Counted from the first letter of the stretch, positions 39,045 through 47,610 are shown. The stretch is 64,000 bases of DNA from Clostridiales bacterium (GCA_029256575.1 JAQSXR010000003.1:434001-498000); one strand, 5' to 3'. Numbers and translations: made by a program. The notes: a model not told the origin generated them from the sequence alone.

Positions 39045-39058
39045 CGAACTAATGTTCG
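39045..39058 (-). promoter_or_regulatory. LexA (SOS) box of recA
   Basis: CGAAC-TAAT-GTTCG, a perfect match to the Gram-positive LexA operator CGAAC-N4-GTTCG, placed just downstream of the -10 of the recA promoter so that repressor would block initiation. Confidence 0.9.
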
Positions 39059-39066
39059 TTTTCTCT

Positions 39067-39095
39067 ATTATAATATACTCGTCTTCCATAGTCAA
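39067..39095 (-). promoter_or_regulatory. Promoter of recA-recX
   Basis: TTGACT (39095-39090), 17 nt, TATAAT (39072-39067) on the minus strand; near-consensus for sigma-A. Confidence 0.88.
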
Positions 39096-39274
39096 CATTT
39101 TTATACAGATTTGTTGATATATTTTCACTTATATATTGTATTGTTATTTAGTTGTGTCGACTATACTAGCTTATCAAATATATGCTTATATGTACATAAC
39201 TTAAGGACTAATGAACTATTTTCTTGATTTTTGTAACACATTAATTCAATTTACTTTATAATATTAAACAATAA

Positions 39275-39308
39275 TAAAAGCAAGAATTTTTTAAGATTCT
39301 TGCTTTAT
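39275..39308. terminator. Isolated bidirectional hairpin between recA and degV
   Basis: AAAGCAAGAAT and ATTCTTGCTTT form an 11-bp stem with A/T runs on both sides. It ends no gene in this window, since recA reads away from it on the left and degV reads away on the right. It may be the remnant of a lost gene or a roadblock between divergent units. Confidence 0.55.
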
Positions 39309-39740
39309 CTCGTCTCGTATTTAATATAATATTTTTTTAGCTTGAATTTTAGATTTTTTACATCTTATTACTGATTCCATTCGGTACTCAAATTATATTG
39401 ACGACCTAATCCTGTCCAACGTAACCATCTCCCAAATTTTATAGTAAACTATTCTTGCTATCTTGTAGTCCCGAGACATAAACTACAATTGATTTATATA
39501 TTAACGGACACATTTTTTTTATTCTTTATGATATTTACATAACATAAAGAATTGATTTGTGTATCCATAATATATTATGGTTATTTTACAAGATATTATA
39601 CACAAATAATCAAAAACATTTTTTTGTTAATACTATACATTTATTGAAAATTATGTTATATTTTTCTATATGATTCAATAAAATATTTGATAAATTGTAC
39701 CTTATATTGATATTCATAATCTTTTTTCAAGGAGGGTTCT
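39309..39740. other. AT-rich intergenic stretch upstream of degV
   Basis: No gene, repeat-family unit or strong consensus promoter seen. A loose TTGAAA-17-TATATG near 39645-39673 could serve degV. Confidence 0.4.
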
Positions 39741-40589
39741 ATGTCACAAAAAATTAAAATAACAGCTGATAGTACCAACGATTTATCACCTGAATTAATC
39801 CTTAAATATAATATAGAAATAATTCCATTATATATTAATATCAAAAATGATTCCTTTCGTGACGGTGTTGATATCGTCCCTTCAGAAATATTTAATTATT
39901 TTGATAACGAAAATATATTAGCTAAGACTTCTGCTGTTCCTGTGAATGATTATATTACTATTTTTACAAAGTACATAAATGAAGGATATCGTGTAATACA
40001 TATAAATCTAAGCTCTGAAATGTCTTCTAGTTATCAAAATGCATGCCTTGCAGCGGAGGAAGTTGGCAATACTTATATCATAGATTCCAGAAACCTTTCT
40101 TCCGGTAGTGGCCATATCGCTATACTCGCTGCCGAATTAGCAGCCAAAGGTCACGACGTGGTAGATATTGTAGATAAATTAAACATATATACTTCTAAAG
40201 TGGAAGCAAGTTTTATCATCGATACCTTAACTTATCTTCATAAAGGTGGGCGTTGTTCAACACTCGCACAACTTGGAGCGAATCTTCTTAAGTTAAAGCC
40301 TTGCATTGAAGTTGTGAATGGCTCGATGAATGTAGGCAAGAAATACAGAGGTAGCCTTGAGAAATGCTTAAAAGCTTATGTTAGTGAACGATTAGAAAAT
40401 CGAATTGATATCGATTTAGATAGAATCTTTATAACGCACAGTGGTTGCAATCAAGAAATACTGCAAATGGTCAAGGCTCAGATTGAAGCAACACAAAATT
40501 TCAAGGAAGTGCTAATCACAAATGCCGGTTGTACAATATCAAGTCATTGTGGTCCAAATACTTTAGGAATTTTATTTATAAGAAAATAA
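39741..40589 (+). CDS. DegV family fatty-acid-binding protein
   Basis: One of the very few plus-strand genes. The 282-residue protein begins with the DegV signature KITADSTNDLSPEL and has INLSSEMSSSYQNACLAA, IIDSRNLSSGSGHIAILAAE, FIIDTLTYLHKGGRCS and a C-terminal ITNAGCTISSHCGPNTLGILF. DegV/FakB proteins bind a fatty acid and, with FakA, support its phosphorylation, but no fakA is visible here. A consensus AAGGAGGG site precedes the ATG. It is followed on the same strand by tRNA-Thr. Confidence 0.92.
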   Translation: MSQKIKITADSTNDLSPELILKYNIEIIPLYINIKNDSFRDGVDIVPSEIFNYFDNENILAKTSAVPVNDYITIFTKYINEGYRVIHINLSSEMSSSYQNACLAAEEVGNTYIIDSRNLSSGSGHIAILAAELAAKGHDVVDIVDKLNIYTSKVEASFIIDTLTYLHKGGRCSTLAQLGANLLKLKPCIEVVNGSMNVGKKYRGSLEKCLKAYVSERLENRIDIDLDRIFITHSGCNQEILQMVKAQIEATQNFKEVLITNAGCTISSHCGPNTLGILFIRK

Positions 40590-40614
40590 TTTGCTCTTTA
40601 TTTTCTTATTCTGT

Positions 40615-40687
40615 GCTTCCATGGCTCAGATGGTAGAGCGACGCACTCGTAATGCGTAGGTCAGGGGTCCGATTCCCCTTGGAAGCT
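40615..40687 (+). tRNA. tRNA-Thr (anticodon CGT)
   Basis: A complete cloverleaf: acceptor GCTTCCA/TGGAAGC, D-arm GGCTCAGATGGTAGAGC, anticodon stem ACGCA/TGCGT with loop CTCGTAA (anticodon CGT, reading ACG), T-arm AGGGGTCCGATTCCCCT. CCA is not encoded. Confidence 0.96.
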
Positions 40688-40705
40688 ATCCATGTTAACA
40701 AGAAT

Positions 40706-40796
40706 AAAAAGTCCACCTATTCCTTTGTTTGGTATGAATGTATTTGAATGCGTATGCAGTCGTATCAAAACAAATATAATAGTGGACTTTTTTGTA
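40706..40796 (+). terminator. Long imperfect hairpin and terminator after tRNA-Thr
   Basis: AAAAAGTCCACCTATT pairs with AATAGTGGACTTTTTT, and inside it TTTGTTTGGTA pairs loosely with TATCAAAACAAA, leaving a ~28-nt loop. It ends in TTTTTTT on the plus strand. It is larger than an ordinary terminator. Confidence 0.7.
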
Positions 40797-40818
40797 TCTA
40801 CTCATCTATGATCTATTT

Positions 40819-41415
40819 TTAAAATAATAATCTATCTACAAATGAATCAATATAGGAATTTACGATTGCTGCGAAGAATTTGTCACCTATCTTCTCTCTT
40901 TCAAAGAAAATGCATGTAAATCCAACTAAATATGCCTGAACTTGTTCTGGTTCAATAATCACATCAAGGCCAGCCATCTCTAATTTTCTAAATGCCTTTT
41001 TAATAAATTCATAATCTTTATGTAAATGTTTGCTCAAGATATGAGGTTCGATAACTCGAAAAATATAGTCGTACTCTTCCTTATTAAATAGTCTTAGGTA
41101 TGCATCCATCTCTTCAGAAAAAACAGCTTGGCTAATGGCATCTTTCAAGGAATCTACCGAATTATAGTCTAAGTCATCACATAAATCCAAGAACTTTTGC
41201 TTTGGTTTTTCTTGTGCCAACTCAAGTACATGAAAAAACAACGCTTCTTTCGAAGGATAAAATTTATAAAATGCTCCTTTTGAAATGCACACAGCTCTTA
41301 CTAAGTCATCAACTGTCGTCTTCTTAAGTCCTGTAATCTTTAGTCTTTCTTTTCCCTCAGTTAAAAGGCCTTTCTTAATAAGCGTAAGGTCTTTATCATT
41401 AAATCCTCTTGCCAT
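40819..41415 (-). CDS. TetR-family transcriptional regulator
   Basis: A 198-residue regulator with an N-terminal helix-turn-helix (LKITGLKKTTVDDLVRAVCISKGAFYKFYPSKEALF, residues ~20-58) typical of TetR/AcrR proteins, followed by a divergent helical ligand domain. It starts after GGGGGAACC. Its promoter overlaps a 19-bp palindrome, suggesting autorepression. No efflux or metabolic gene is adjacent in the same direction, so the target and ligand are unknown. Confidence 0.9.
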   Translation of the reverse strand: MARGFNDKDLTLIKKGLLTEGKERLKITGLKKTTVDDLVRAVCISKGAFYKFYPSKEALFFHVLELAQEKPKQKFLDLCDDLDYNSVDSLKDAISQAVFSEEMDAYLRLFNKEEYDYIFRVIEPHILSKHLHKDYEFIKKAFRKLEMAGLDVIIEPEQVQAYLVGFTCIFFEREKIGDKFFAAIVNSYIDSFVDRLLF

Positions 41416-41446
41416 TCTGGTTCCCCCTTGAAATGAATGAAAAATT

Positions 41447-41465
41447 TATAGGTTATAATCCTATA
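41447..41465 (-). promoter_or_regulatory. Putative TetR operator
   Basis: A 6+6 bp perfect palindrome, TATAGG-N7-CCTATA, starting at the -10 end of the tetR promoter and covering the likely start site; a standard autoregulatory arrangement. Confidence 0.55.
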
Positions 41466-41491
41466 TTATTGCATTATAGAGGGCAAGTCAA
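41463..41491 (-). promoter_or_regulatory. Promoter of the TetR-family gene
   Basis: TTGACT (41491-41486), 17 nt, TAATAT (41468-41463) on the minus strand. Confidence 0.65.
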
Positions 41492-41675
41492 CATAATAAT
41501 TCATTAACGTTAATATTTATACATGTCTTTCCCAGGAATACATTAAATAAAACCCTTATATTTCACAGTTTGTTTTCAAATATTATAATATTGTTATATT
41601 TATTTATACAGTTAAATTATAAATATATTAATTTTTACAATAAATCTTTGTATAATATATATCTTTATATGTATA

Positions 41676-41719
41676 TAAAAACACCTGTATGTACGAGCAA
41701 TTACGTACAAACAGATGTT
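41676..41719 (-). terminator. Terminator of the flavodiiron protein gene
   Basis: CATCTGTTTGTACG pairs with CGTACATACAGGTG around TAATTGCT, followed by TTTTTATA on the minus strand. Confidence 0.88.
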
Positions 41720-41728
41720 ATATTATTC

Positions 41729-42928
41729 TTATAGTTGTTTCGCGAATTCTCTACCAAATTCATATGCAGATTTCAATTCTTCTTCCGATGGTACAAAACA
41801 CACTCTTAAGCCTTCTTGAAACACCTTACACTTTAGTGCTTTAAGTCGTTCTAAGATATTAGCAACTGCCTCGCCACTCCAACCATATGAGCCGAATGCG
41901 CTAACTGTTTTACTCTTCGTATTGATTGCATCCAAACGAGAAATTAAATCCCAAATTTGTGGTACTGCTTCACGGTTAATTGTAGGTGAGCCTAACAAGA
42001 AACCATCACAGCTATTTAACTTATCTGCTATTTCTTCTGGGCTATTGACATTTATTTCATACATCGAAATATCAACCTTATCCCCTAACTCGTCTTGAAT
42101 ACCCTTTTGAATGTCCATTGCAACAGCCTTGGTACATCCGTATGCCGTAGCATATACAACTGCAACTTCCTTCTTTGACTTTTCAACTGGTAATGACCAC
42201 TTATTGTATTTCTCTATCGCTATCTCAATATCCTTACCCATCAAAATCGGTCCATGACTATTACATATAACATCAATTTGAAGTGGTTGTAATTTTGCCA
42301 AACCTTGTTGAACAAAAGATTTAAAAGGACCAAAAATACATCTATAATAATACTCAAAAGAATAATCATAAGCTTCTTGATAACCAATTAGATTCGATAA
42401 CATTCTTGGTTCACAAAAATGTGCGCCTAAGAAGTCACAGGTAAATGCAACCTTTTCTTCTTTGCAATAAGTGAACATTGTATCTGGCCAGTGAAGAAAT
42501 GGGGCACTAATAAATTCAAAAGACAAATCTCCAAGGCTAATGCTTTCGCCATTCTTAACAACTTTTACATTCAAATCTTCATTTGCAATATTCTTCAAAT
42601 AGGTAGCCCCAGCTGAAGTTGCAAAAATCTGTGCTTCTGGATATACTTGCTTAATTCTTCTTAGGGCACCTGAATGATCTGGTTCCGTATGATTGATAAT
42701 AATATAATCTATTTTCTCATCGCCAATTACACTTTTAATATTCTCCATATATTCATCAAAGTAATTATGGTGTACCGTTTCTACGATAGCGTTTTTTTCA
42801 CTACCTTTTACAATATATGAATTGTATGAAGTACCATATTTTATATTCATAATTACATCAGCAACTCTTGCGTTCGGGTTAAGAACCCCTACTGAATATA
42901 CTTTATCTGTAAGTTTTAAACTACTCAT
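41729..42928 (-). CDS. Flavodiiron protein (A-type flavoprotein, FprA-like)
   Basis: A two-domain protein that reduces oxygen to water (or NO to N2O) with electrons from rubredoxin or a similar donor, protecting anaerobes. The N-terminal beta-lactamase-like domain keeps the di-iron ligands: H-x-E-x-D-H in NHTEPDHSGAL, H in FLHWPDT, D in CDFLGAHF and H in CNSHGPI. The C-terminal flavodoxin domain (residues ~255-399) has the FMN loop VYATAYGCTKAVA and GSPTINREAVPQIWD. The frame is open from 42934. GGAGGA spaces correctly to the ATG at 42928. It has its own promoter and terminator. No rubredoxin gene is adjacent. Confidence 0.95.
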   Translation of the reverse strand: MSSLKLTDKVYSVGVLNPNARVADVIMNIKYGTSYNSYIVKGSEKNAIVETVHHNYFDEYMENIKSVIGDEKIDYIIINHTEPDHSGALRRIKQVYPEAQIFATSAGATYLKNIANEDLNVKVVKNGESISLGDLSFEFISAPFLHWPDTMFTYCKEEKVAFTCDFLGAHFCEPRMLSNLIGYQEAYDYSFEYYYRCIFGPFKSFVQQGLAKLQPLQIDVICNSHGPILMGKDIEIAIEKYNKWSLPVEKSKKEVAVVYATAYGCTKAVAMDIQKGIQDELGDKVDISMYEINVNSPEEIADKLNSCDGFLLGSPTINREAVPQIWDLISRLDAINTKSKTVSAFGSYGWSGEAVANILERLKALKCKVFQEGLRVCFVPSEEELKSAYEFGREFAKQL

Positions 42929-42967
42929 TTTCATTCCTCCATCAATATAAGTTTTCTAACAACACTT

Positions 42968-42996
42968 ATTGTAACATTTTCCAACAAAACCTGCAA
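42968..42996 (-). promoter_or_regulatory. Promoter of the flavodiiron protein gene
   Basis: TTGCAG (42996-42991), 17 nt, TACAAT (42973-42968) on the minus strand. The first unit of a repeat cluster begins 3 bp upstream of the -35. Confidence 0.6.
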
Positions 42997-42998
42997 GA

Positions 42999-43097
42999 TG
43001 ATACAATGGGGACGGTTCTTTTTGTATCAAAGTGATACAGGGGGGACGGTTCTTTTTGTATCAAAGTGATACAAAAAGAACCGTCCCCATTGTATTA
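42999..43097. repeat. REP-like repeat cluster A: three 31-bp units
   Basis: Units lie at 42999-43029 (+), 43033-43063 (+) and 43067-43097 (-), each separated by the 3-nt spacer AAG. A unit runs from TGATACAA through GGGGACGGTTC and a T run to TTGTATCA, with ends that are reverse complements. Units 2 and 3 make a perfect 22-bp inverted repeat with a 3-nt loop (43042-43088). The last bases of unit 3 supply the stop codon of the beta-lactamase-like remnant. Confidence 0.93.
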
Positions 43098-44055
43098 CTT
43101 TTGTGAATTGTGTATCTTATCAATGCTAGTTGCTATTTGATTGATATACATAGCAGCTTTTCCGTCGGTTTCATCTAAATTTGAAAATATCGAAATAACA
43201 TATGGGTTTTCACTGTAAATGATTGCGCGCTGCATCCCTACTACTCAAATGACCAAATTTCAAATTAGCTGCTTGGTCTGCATTGATGCCTAACTTTATA
43301 GCATTACTACTAAATTGATCAAAACCAAATCTTCTACAGAGCATATTATAAGCTACATTATCACTATCTTCTATTGTATATTTGATTAAATCTTTAACGG
43401 TATATAATGTACCAACCGGTTGGTATTGTAAGGTACCAGACCCCCCATGATAATCTTGTTTTTTGATAGCTATTTTTTCATTTAAATCTGCTCCGCTTTC
43501 TAATACTGACTTTACAAACGGTGCTTTTATTACACTTGCTGATGCATATTTAATATCCGCTCTGGCTTCCATTGTTAAACCGGTTTTTAAATCAATATAG
43601 AAAAAGGATACGTTACTATCAAAACTATTCATAAGCTTTTCTAAGTTAGCTACTTCTACTTTATCAACTTTTATTCCATTGTTATTTGAAATAATAATTT
43701 TCGTTGTATTCGGAATTTGAAGCACAACTTCTTTTCCAGTTGTAGATATGGCCACTCTCGTCTTAAATACTTCTTCTGTTGTATCTTGACTAATCGTATC
43801 CCCTTGATCGTCGTCAATATCGTCATCGTCGTTATCATCAATTACATCCACTGTATTTGTATCTACAGGATTTAGCTCCTCATCTTTTGGGTCGTTAACT
43901 TCATCCGAATTATCCACAGCACTACTTCCATCCGTATCAATTGTCTCACTTACTATCGGTTCAAGAATCTCATCTGTTTTAGGCATTTTTACTTTACTGC
44001 ATGCACTTAATATTAAAATTAAAGTTAATATAAAACAAAAATAAACTTTTTTCAT
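43095..44055 (-). pseudogene. Decayed class A beta-lactamase-like serine hydrolase lipoprotein
   Basis: The 5' part (43210-44055) encodes a lipoprotein signal peptide (FILTLILILSACSK), an acidic linker rich in Asp/Ser/Thr (residues ~25-95), then a beta-lactamase-fold domain with the S-x-x-K motif in SASVIKAPFVK and the S-D-N motif in EDSDNVAYN. The frame stops after SSRDAARNHLQ. Directly downstream, in another frame, the missing end is readable (IYSENPYVISIFSNLDE...IDKIHNSQK) and stops at 43095. A deletion at ~43215-43228 has therefore removed some tens of codons, including the expected K-T/S-G motif, and shifted the frame. The terminal stop codon lies inside a repeat unit. It was probably a cell-wall-associated serine hydrolase rather than a resistance enzyme, and is now inactive. 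Confidence 0.85.
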
Positions 44056-44200
44056 TTAGTCGCCCTCTTTTTTTATAAAGAAATATTTTTAAATTATTGT
44101 AATTTATATTGTATACGATATTATCATAATTATTTATTAAATTAAAGGGGATATTTTTTATTTATATACTTTTCACTATAAACCCCTTTTACACGTATAA

Positions 44201-44279
44201 AAATATATCCCGTTTTGCTTCGTGAATAGCATGCTTATATGCCAACTATTCACGTTTCAAAACGGGATTATATCTTTTT
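44201..44279 (-). terminator. Large terminator hairpin after the SLH-CAP gene
   Basis: ATAATCCCGTTTTG pairs with CAAAACGGGATATAT, and inside it CGTGAATAG pairs with CTATTCACG. The structure ends in TTTTTAT on the minus strand. The gap between it and the beta-lactamase-like remnant (44056-44200) is plain AT-rich sequence. Confidence 0.85.
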
Positions 44280-44287
44280 ATTTACTT

Positions 44288-46129
44288 CTAGTAAGAAAAT
44301 AGTTGAGTCATATAAAACTTGTATTGTGAACCTACTTTGTATCCCATTCCTATACCTACATATTTTGAACTTGTATTTAACATTGCTTTTCTATGACCTG
44401 ATGAATTTAACCATCCATCAAAATTATCTACTGCACTATAGTAACCGCCTGCAATATTCTCATAATTTGCTTTGTGAGTTCCATTGTTATCATCGTATCT
44501 TTGGAAAGGTGATCTACCATCTAATCCAATATGGTCAAAGTAATTTTTGTTGGCCATGTCTTGACTATGTTGCGTAGCTGTTTTCTTAGCAATCGAATCT
44601 ACTGATAGAACACTAAGCCCTCTTTTTACTCTAAAAGCGTTCAGCATATCAAGATTTTGCGCCTCAACTATAGTGTGTAGTCCTGCAAAATTATTTGACA
44701 TATTTGTAAAACCTGTTCCACTATGCGTACTTGACCCTCTTCCTACCCAAATACCATATAACTTATTTCCATCAAGCTTATCAACATAATAGGTTACATC
44801 TGTGGCTTTTGTATAAGAAGTTGCTCCAAAAGCAGTGTTACCATTTAATTTAAAATTTGTATTGGAAGTGTAAATTGAAGTAACTTTGCCACTTAATATA
44901 CCAATCATAATATATTTATTATAATCTTTGTTATAAACATATTGATCATACTTTTCAATACCTTTATCAATTCTATTTGGTGAACCAAGCTTTGATGTAA
45001 CACTTGAAGCACTTTCACCTATGGTTATTTTCGCTCCACCAAGTTCCACATATGCAGCCCCTGGTTTAATATCACTTGGTGTAGTTGGAACTGGTGTAGT
45101 TGGTGCTGGTGTAGTTGGTGCTGGTGTAGTTGGTGCTGGTGTAGTTGGTGCTGGTGTAGTAGTAGTTTTATCTTGTATCTTAGTTCCCGCTGTATTCCCT
45201 GTTACTGTCGCATCTGTATATTTATCAATCGCTGGAACACTTACTCCAGATCCAATATTTATTTTAGTATTATTATCATTATTCTGAACAATAATCTTAT
45301 CCGCTACTTTTGTATTATTCGTTAATGTAATTGTTCCTGCGTCACTACCCCTAACTACAATTCTACCCTTAACTACAGTATTATCTAGCACTAAATTAGA
45401 TGAACTAACACCGCCACCGATTATTAAATCACCTTGTATAGTAGTATTTTTAAGTGTAACATTCTTAGTACGTATCATCAAGTTTCCTAAAAGCGTTTCT
45501 GTAACTGTTTGATTCGCACTTGAGTAATCGCCAATAATGTTATCTAGCACTTGCGCAAGTTCTGCCCTAGTAATTTTTCCTGTTGGGTTTAACTTTCCAT
45601 TTGCTCCATCTACATAACCTTCTGAAACTAAGGCCGCTAAATCATTTTTAGCCCAATTACTAACTCGACTTGCATCTGTAAATCTATTTAATGAAGTTGT
45701 ATTTGACGTATTTAACTTAATTGTTCTTGCAAGAATTGAAAACGCTTCTTCTCTTGTAATATCCTTTGTCGGATTTAGCTTACCATTAGAGCCTGCTATA
45801 ATACCTGTATGAACTGCTTTCGCCATATCAGTAGCAAACCATTCACTGCTATTTACATCTGAATATCCACTGAGTGATTTTGTCTTGATTGATCCCAAAG
45901 CGCGATTTACCATCGCTGCCATCTCAGCTCTCGTTATATTCTTCTCTGGCATAATTAATCCGTCTGAACCCTTTAACAATCCGTTGTCAACTGAACTTTT
46001 CAAAGCATTCGTTGACCAATTATTTGGCATATCCCTAAAAGATGTTGCTGCAAAAATATTTAAACTTGGCAACAAGCCAAAAATCAATACTAATACGAGT
46101 AATAAAGATCCCATTCTATTTTTTTTCAT
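44288..46129 (-). CDS. S-layer-anchored CAP/SCP-domain surface protein
   Basis: A 613-residue exported protein. It has a signal peptide (residues 1-27, [20 protein letters not shown]), three SLH domains (~28-200; [38 protein letters not shown]), a beta-rich stretch ([19 protein letters not shown], ~225-315) also present in the SLH-YDG protein, a PTTPAP repeat linker (~325-350), a CAP-associated N-terminal domain ([25 protein letters not shown]) and a C-terminal CAP domain ([40 protein letters not shown]). CAP proteins act in the wall and often have unknown targets. A strong AAGGAGG precedes the ATG, and a promoter is visible upstream. Confidence 0.95.
   Translation of the reverse strand: MKKNRMGSLLLVLVLIFGLLPSLNIFAATSFRDMPNNWSTNALKSSVDNGLLKGSDGLIMPEKNITRAEMAAMVNRALGSIKTKSLSGYSDVNSSEWFATDMAKAVHTGIIAGSNGKLNPTKDITREEAFSILARTIKLNTSNTTSLNRFTDASRVSNWAKNDLAALVSEGYVDGANGKLNPTGKITRAELAQVLDNIIGDYSSANQTVTETLLGNLMIRTKNVTLKNTTIQGDLIIGGGVSSSNLVLDNTVVKGRIVVRGSDAGTITLTNNTKVADKIIVQNNDNNTKINIGSGVSVPAIDKYTDATVTGNTAGTKIQDKTTTTPAPTTPAPTTPAPTTPAPTTPVPTTPSDIKPGAAYVELGGAKITIGESASSVTSKLGSPNRIDKGIEKYDQYVYNKDYNKYIMIGILSGKVTSIYTSNTNFKLNGNTAFGATSYTKATDVTYYVDKLDGNKLYGIWVGRGSSTHSGTGFTNMSNNFAGLHTIVEAQNLDMLNAFRVKRGLSVLSVDSIAKKTATQHSQDMANKNYFDHIGLDGRSPFQRYDDNNGTHKANYENIAGGYYSAVDNFDGWLNSSGHRKAMLNTSSKYVGIGMGYKVGSQYKFYMTQLFSY
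45079..45166 (-). repeat. 15-bp tandem repeats encoding the PTTPA linker
   Basis: About six direct copies of a 15-bp unit (plus strand GTAGTTGGTGCTGGT with small changes) encode the Pro-Thr-rich spacer between the wall-anchoring and CAP parts of the SLH-CAP protein. Copy number is likely to vary by slippage. Confidence 0.9.
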
Positions 46130-46185
46130 CTTGTTTCCTCCTTAATGTTGTTAGTTTCAGTGTTGTTCTTCTTCGCTACTTTCAC

Positions 46186-46215
46186 AGTATAACATGTTTA
46201 GACAAACAATTACAA
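46186..46215 (-). promoter_or_regulatory. Promoter of the SLH-CAP gene
   Basis: TTGTAA (46215-46210), 18 nt, TATACT (46191-46186) on the minus strand, giving a leader of ~50 nt before the ATG. Confidence 0.5.
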
Positions 46216-46316
46216 CCCTTGGTTGGAATTTACAGTATATACAATATATGTATTCAAGATATCTGCAAATTCTAAACATAAACTTACAAGGAGTTGCCCC
46301 TAGGTGATACACTGGA

Positions 46317-46467
46317 TGATACAATGGGGACGGTTCTTTTTGTATCACTTTGATACAATAGGGACGGTGCTCATAGTAAATAAAAAAGAAGATGATACAA
46401 TAGGGACGGTTCTTTTTGTATCACTTTGATACAATAGGGACGGTGCTCATGAACAAAAAAGAAGATG
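46317..46467. repeat. REP-like repeat cluster B: a 76-bp tandem duplication with full and variant units
   Basis: Full units lie at 46317-46347 and 46393-46423 (+). Each is followed by a CTT spacer and a shortened variant ending GGGACGGTGCTCAT (46351-46374, 46427-46450). The whole block, including an AAAAAAGAAGATGA tail, is repeated at a 76-bp period. It lies immediately downstream of the RAYT gene, in the opposite orientation to cluster C on its other side. Confidence 0.92.
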
Positions 46468-46488
46468 ACATTATAATCATCTTCTTCT
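46454..46488 (-). terminator. Terminator of the RAYT gene
   Basis: AGAAGATGA and TCATCTTCT form a 9-bp stem around an 8-nt loop, followed by TTTTTT on the minus strand, just after the frameshifted C-terminal part of the transposase. Confidence 0.75.
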
Positions 46489-46502
46489 GTTTCAATACTG
46501 TC

Positions 46503-47173
46503 TTATTTATTGATTAATCTTATAATTCTCAATCTATTTATTCCTGTTATTTTGGCCATTCGAGTTATCCCAACTTTATTGATCGTTTGGATATTTTTTA
46601 GTATTTCTGATAATCTAGTATTAGAAAAGGAATTAATCTCCTCTATATTTATCCCATGCATATCTTGAATTATGGTTATTAGTTCATCATCTGAAACAAT
46701 ATTAGCGGCCCTAAAATATCTGTTATCCCTCTGCCATAAAGATAATCACTATAACTACTCCATACATAGTTTTCCATACTTTTGCTTATGTTGTCTTTAA
46801 TTGGATTCATATGAATATATCTCATCGCGGCAAATAAATATCTCTCGTCCTCAATAGCTTTACTTTTAAATCTATCTTGAAAAAGATGCCCAACTCTAGA
46901 ATATTTCCTATTGTACCATTGTGCATAAGACCCTGCTATGCGTTTTAAAATAGATTCCAAATCAATGGAATTCACCTTTAAGATTAAGTGAATATGATTA
47001 TTCATCAGACAATATGAATATATTTTATAATCAGATTCTTTCTTGTAGCGCCCTAAATAGTAAATGAATCTGCTAAAATCCTCTTCATCATTAAAAATAA
47101 CTTGTTTATTAATTCCACGTAACATAATATGATAAATTCCACTAGAACTTTTCTCTCTAGCTCCCCTCGGCAT
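46503..47173 (-). pseudogene. REP-associated tyrosine transposase (RAYT, IS200-like Y1 family), frameshifted
   Basis: HUH single-strand transposase related to IS200/IS605 TnpA but of the single-copy RAYT type. The first part (46679-47173) has MPRGAREKSSSGIYHIMLRGIN, the HUH motif in CLMNNHIHLIL, and the catalytic tyrosine region IAGSYAQWYNRKY. The start at 47173 follows GGGGGTG. After TDILG the frame goes to a premature stop at 46679, but a shift of one base near 46705 restores a helix-turn-helix C-terminus (NIVSDDELITIIQDMHG...VGITRMAKITGINRLRIIR) ending at 46503, as in intact RAYTs. The protein is therefore either inactivated or made by frameshifting. It is flanked by repeat clusters B and C in opposite orientation, the usual RAYT/REP arrangement. 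Confidence 0.88.
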
Positions 47174-47510
47174 ACCATAATCACCCCCATATCGCCATAT
47201 TAACACAACATATATAGATTGTCAAAGGCAATTGTTAGACATATTCAAATTAATAACAATTATAGTTTTATCATTGTCTGTATTCGAAGTTATTTTGTAT
47301 TAATTTGTATTTATTTATCGTTATTTGTCGACAGCACCAAGCATTTTACAATAGAATTGTAGTTTCGTAAGGTTTGAAATTATTTTTTACAATGTAATAC
47401 CTAATTTCTACACTATTTTGCACAATCAAAATAATAAGTGTCCCATTGTATCATTCTTAAGTTAACTATTAGTCCCGTCTCTTTTTATCATCCTTGTGTT
47501 ACCTAGCAGC
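47174..47510. other. Intergenic stretch upstream of the RAYT gene
   Basis: AT-rich, with no gene seen. A degenerate copy of the repeat unit may lie near 47468-47500 (AGTCCCGTCTCTTTTTATCA). Confidence 0.35.
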
Positions 47511-47596
47511 ATCGTCCCTACTGTATCATAGTGATACAATAAGAACCGTCCCTACTGTATCAAAGTGATACAAAAAGAACCGTCCCCATTGTATCA
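47511..47596. repeat. REP-like repeat cluster C: two and a half inverted units
   Basis: A partial unit (47511-47528) and full units at 47532-47562 and 47566-47596, all in minus orientation, with 3-nt spacers TAG and AAG and hence a 34-bp period. It lies between the RAYT gene and cinA, 14 bp after the cinA stop. Confidence 0.92.
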
Positions 47597-47610
47597 CCCA
47601 TTATTTATTA

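Noticed and set aside
42999-43097. CRISPR-like look of the phased repeats (also in the other three clusters)
   Set aside because: The spacers are only 3 nt and constant, the units change orientation, and no cas genes are present.
45079-45166. Possible short CRISPR or microsatellite array
   Set aside because: It is in frame and encodes a PTTPA linker of a surface protein.
45021-45287. Plus-strand open frame rich in Gly-Val repeats
   Set aside because: It is the antisense reading of the 15-bp tandem repeats in the SLH-CAP gene; no ribosome site.
46157-46348. Short minus-strand open frame reading from a repeat cluster into the SLH-CAP leader
   Set aside because: It is made of repeat-unit sequence and promoter DNA; no family resemblance and no ribosome site.
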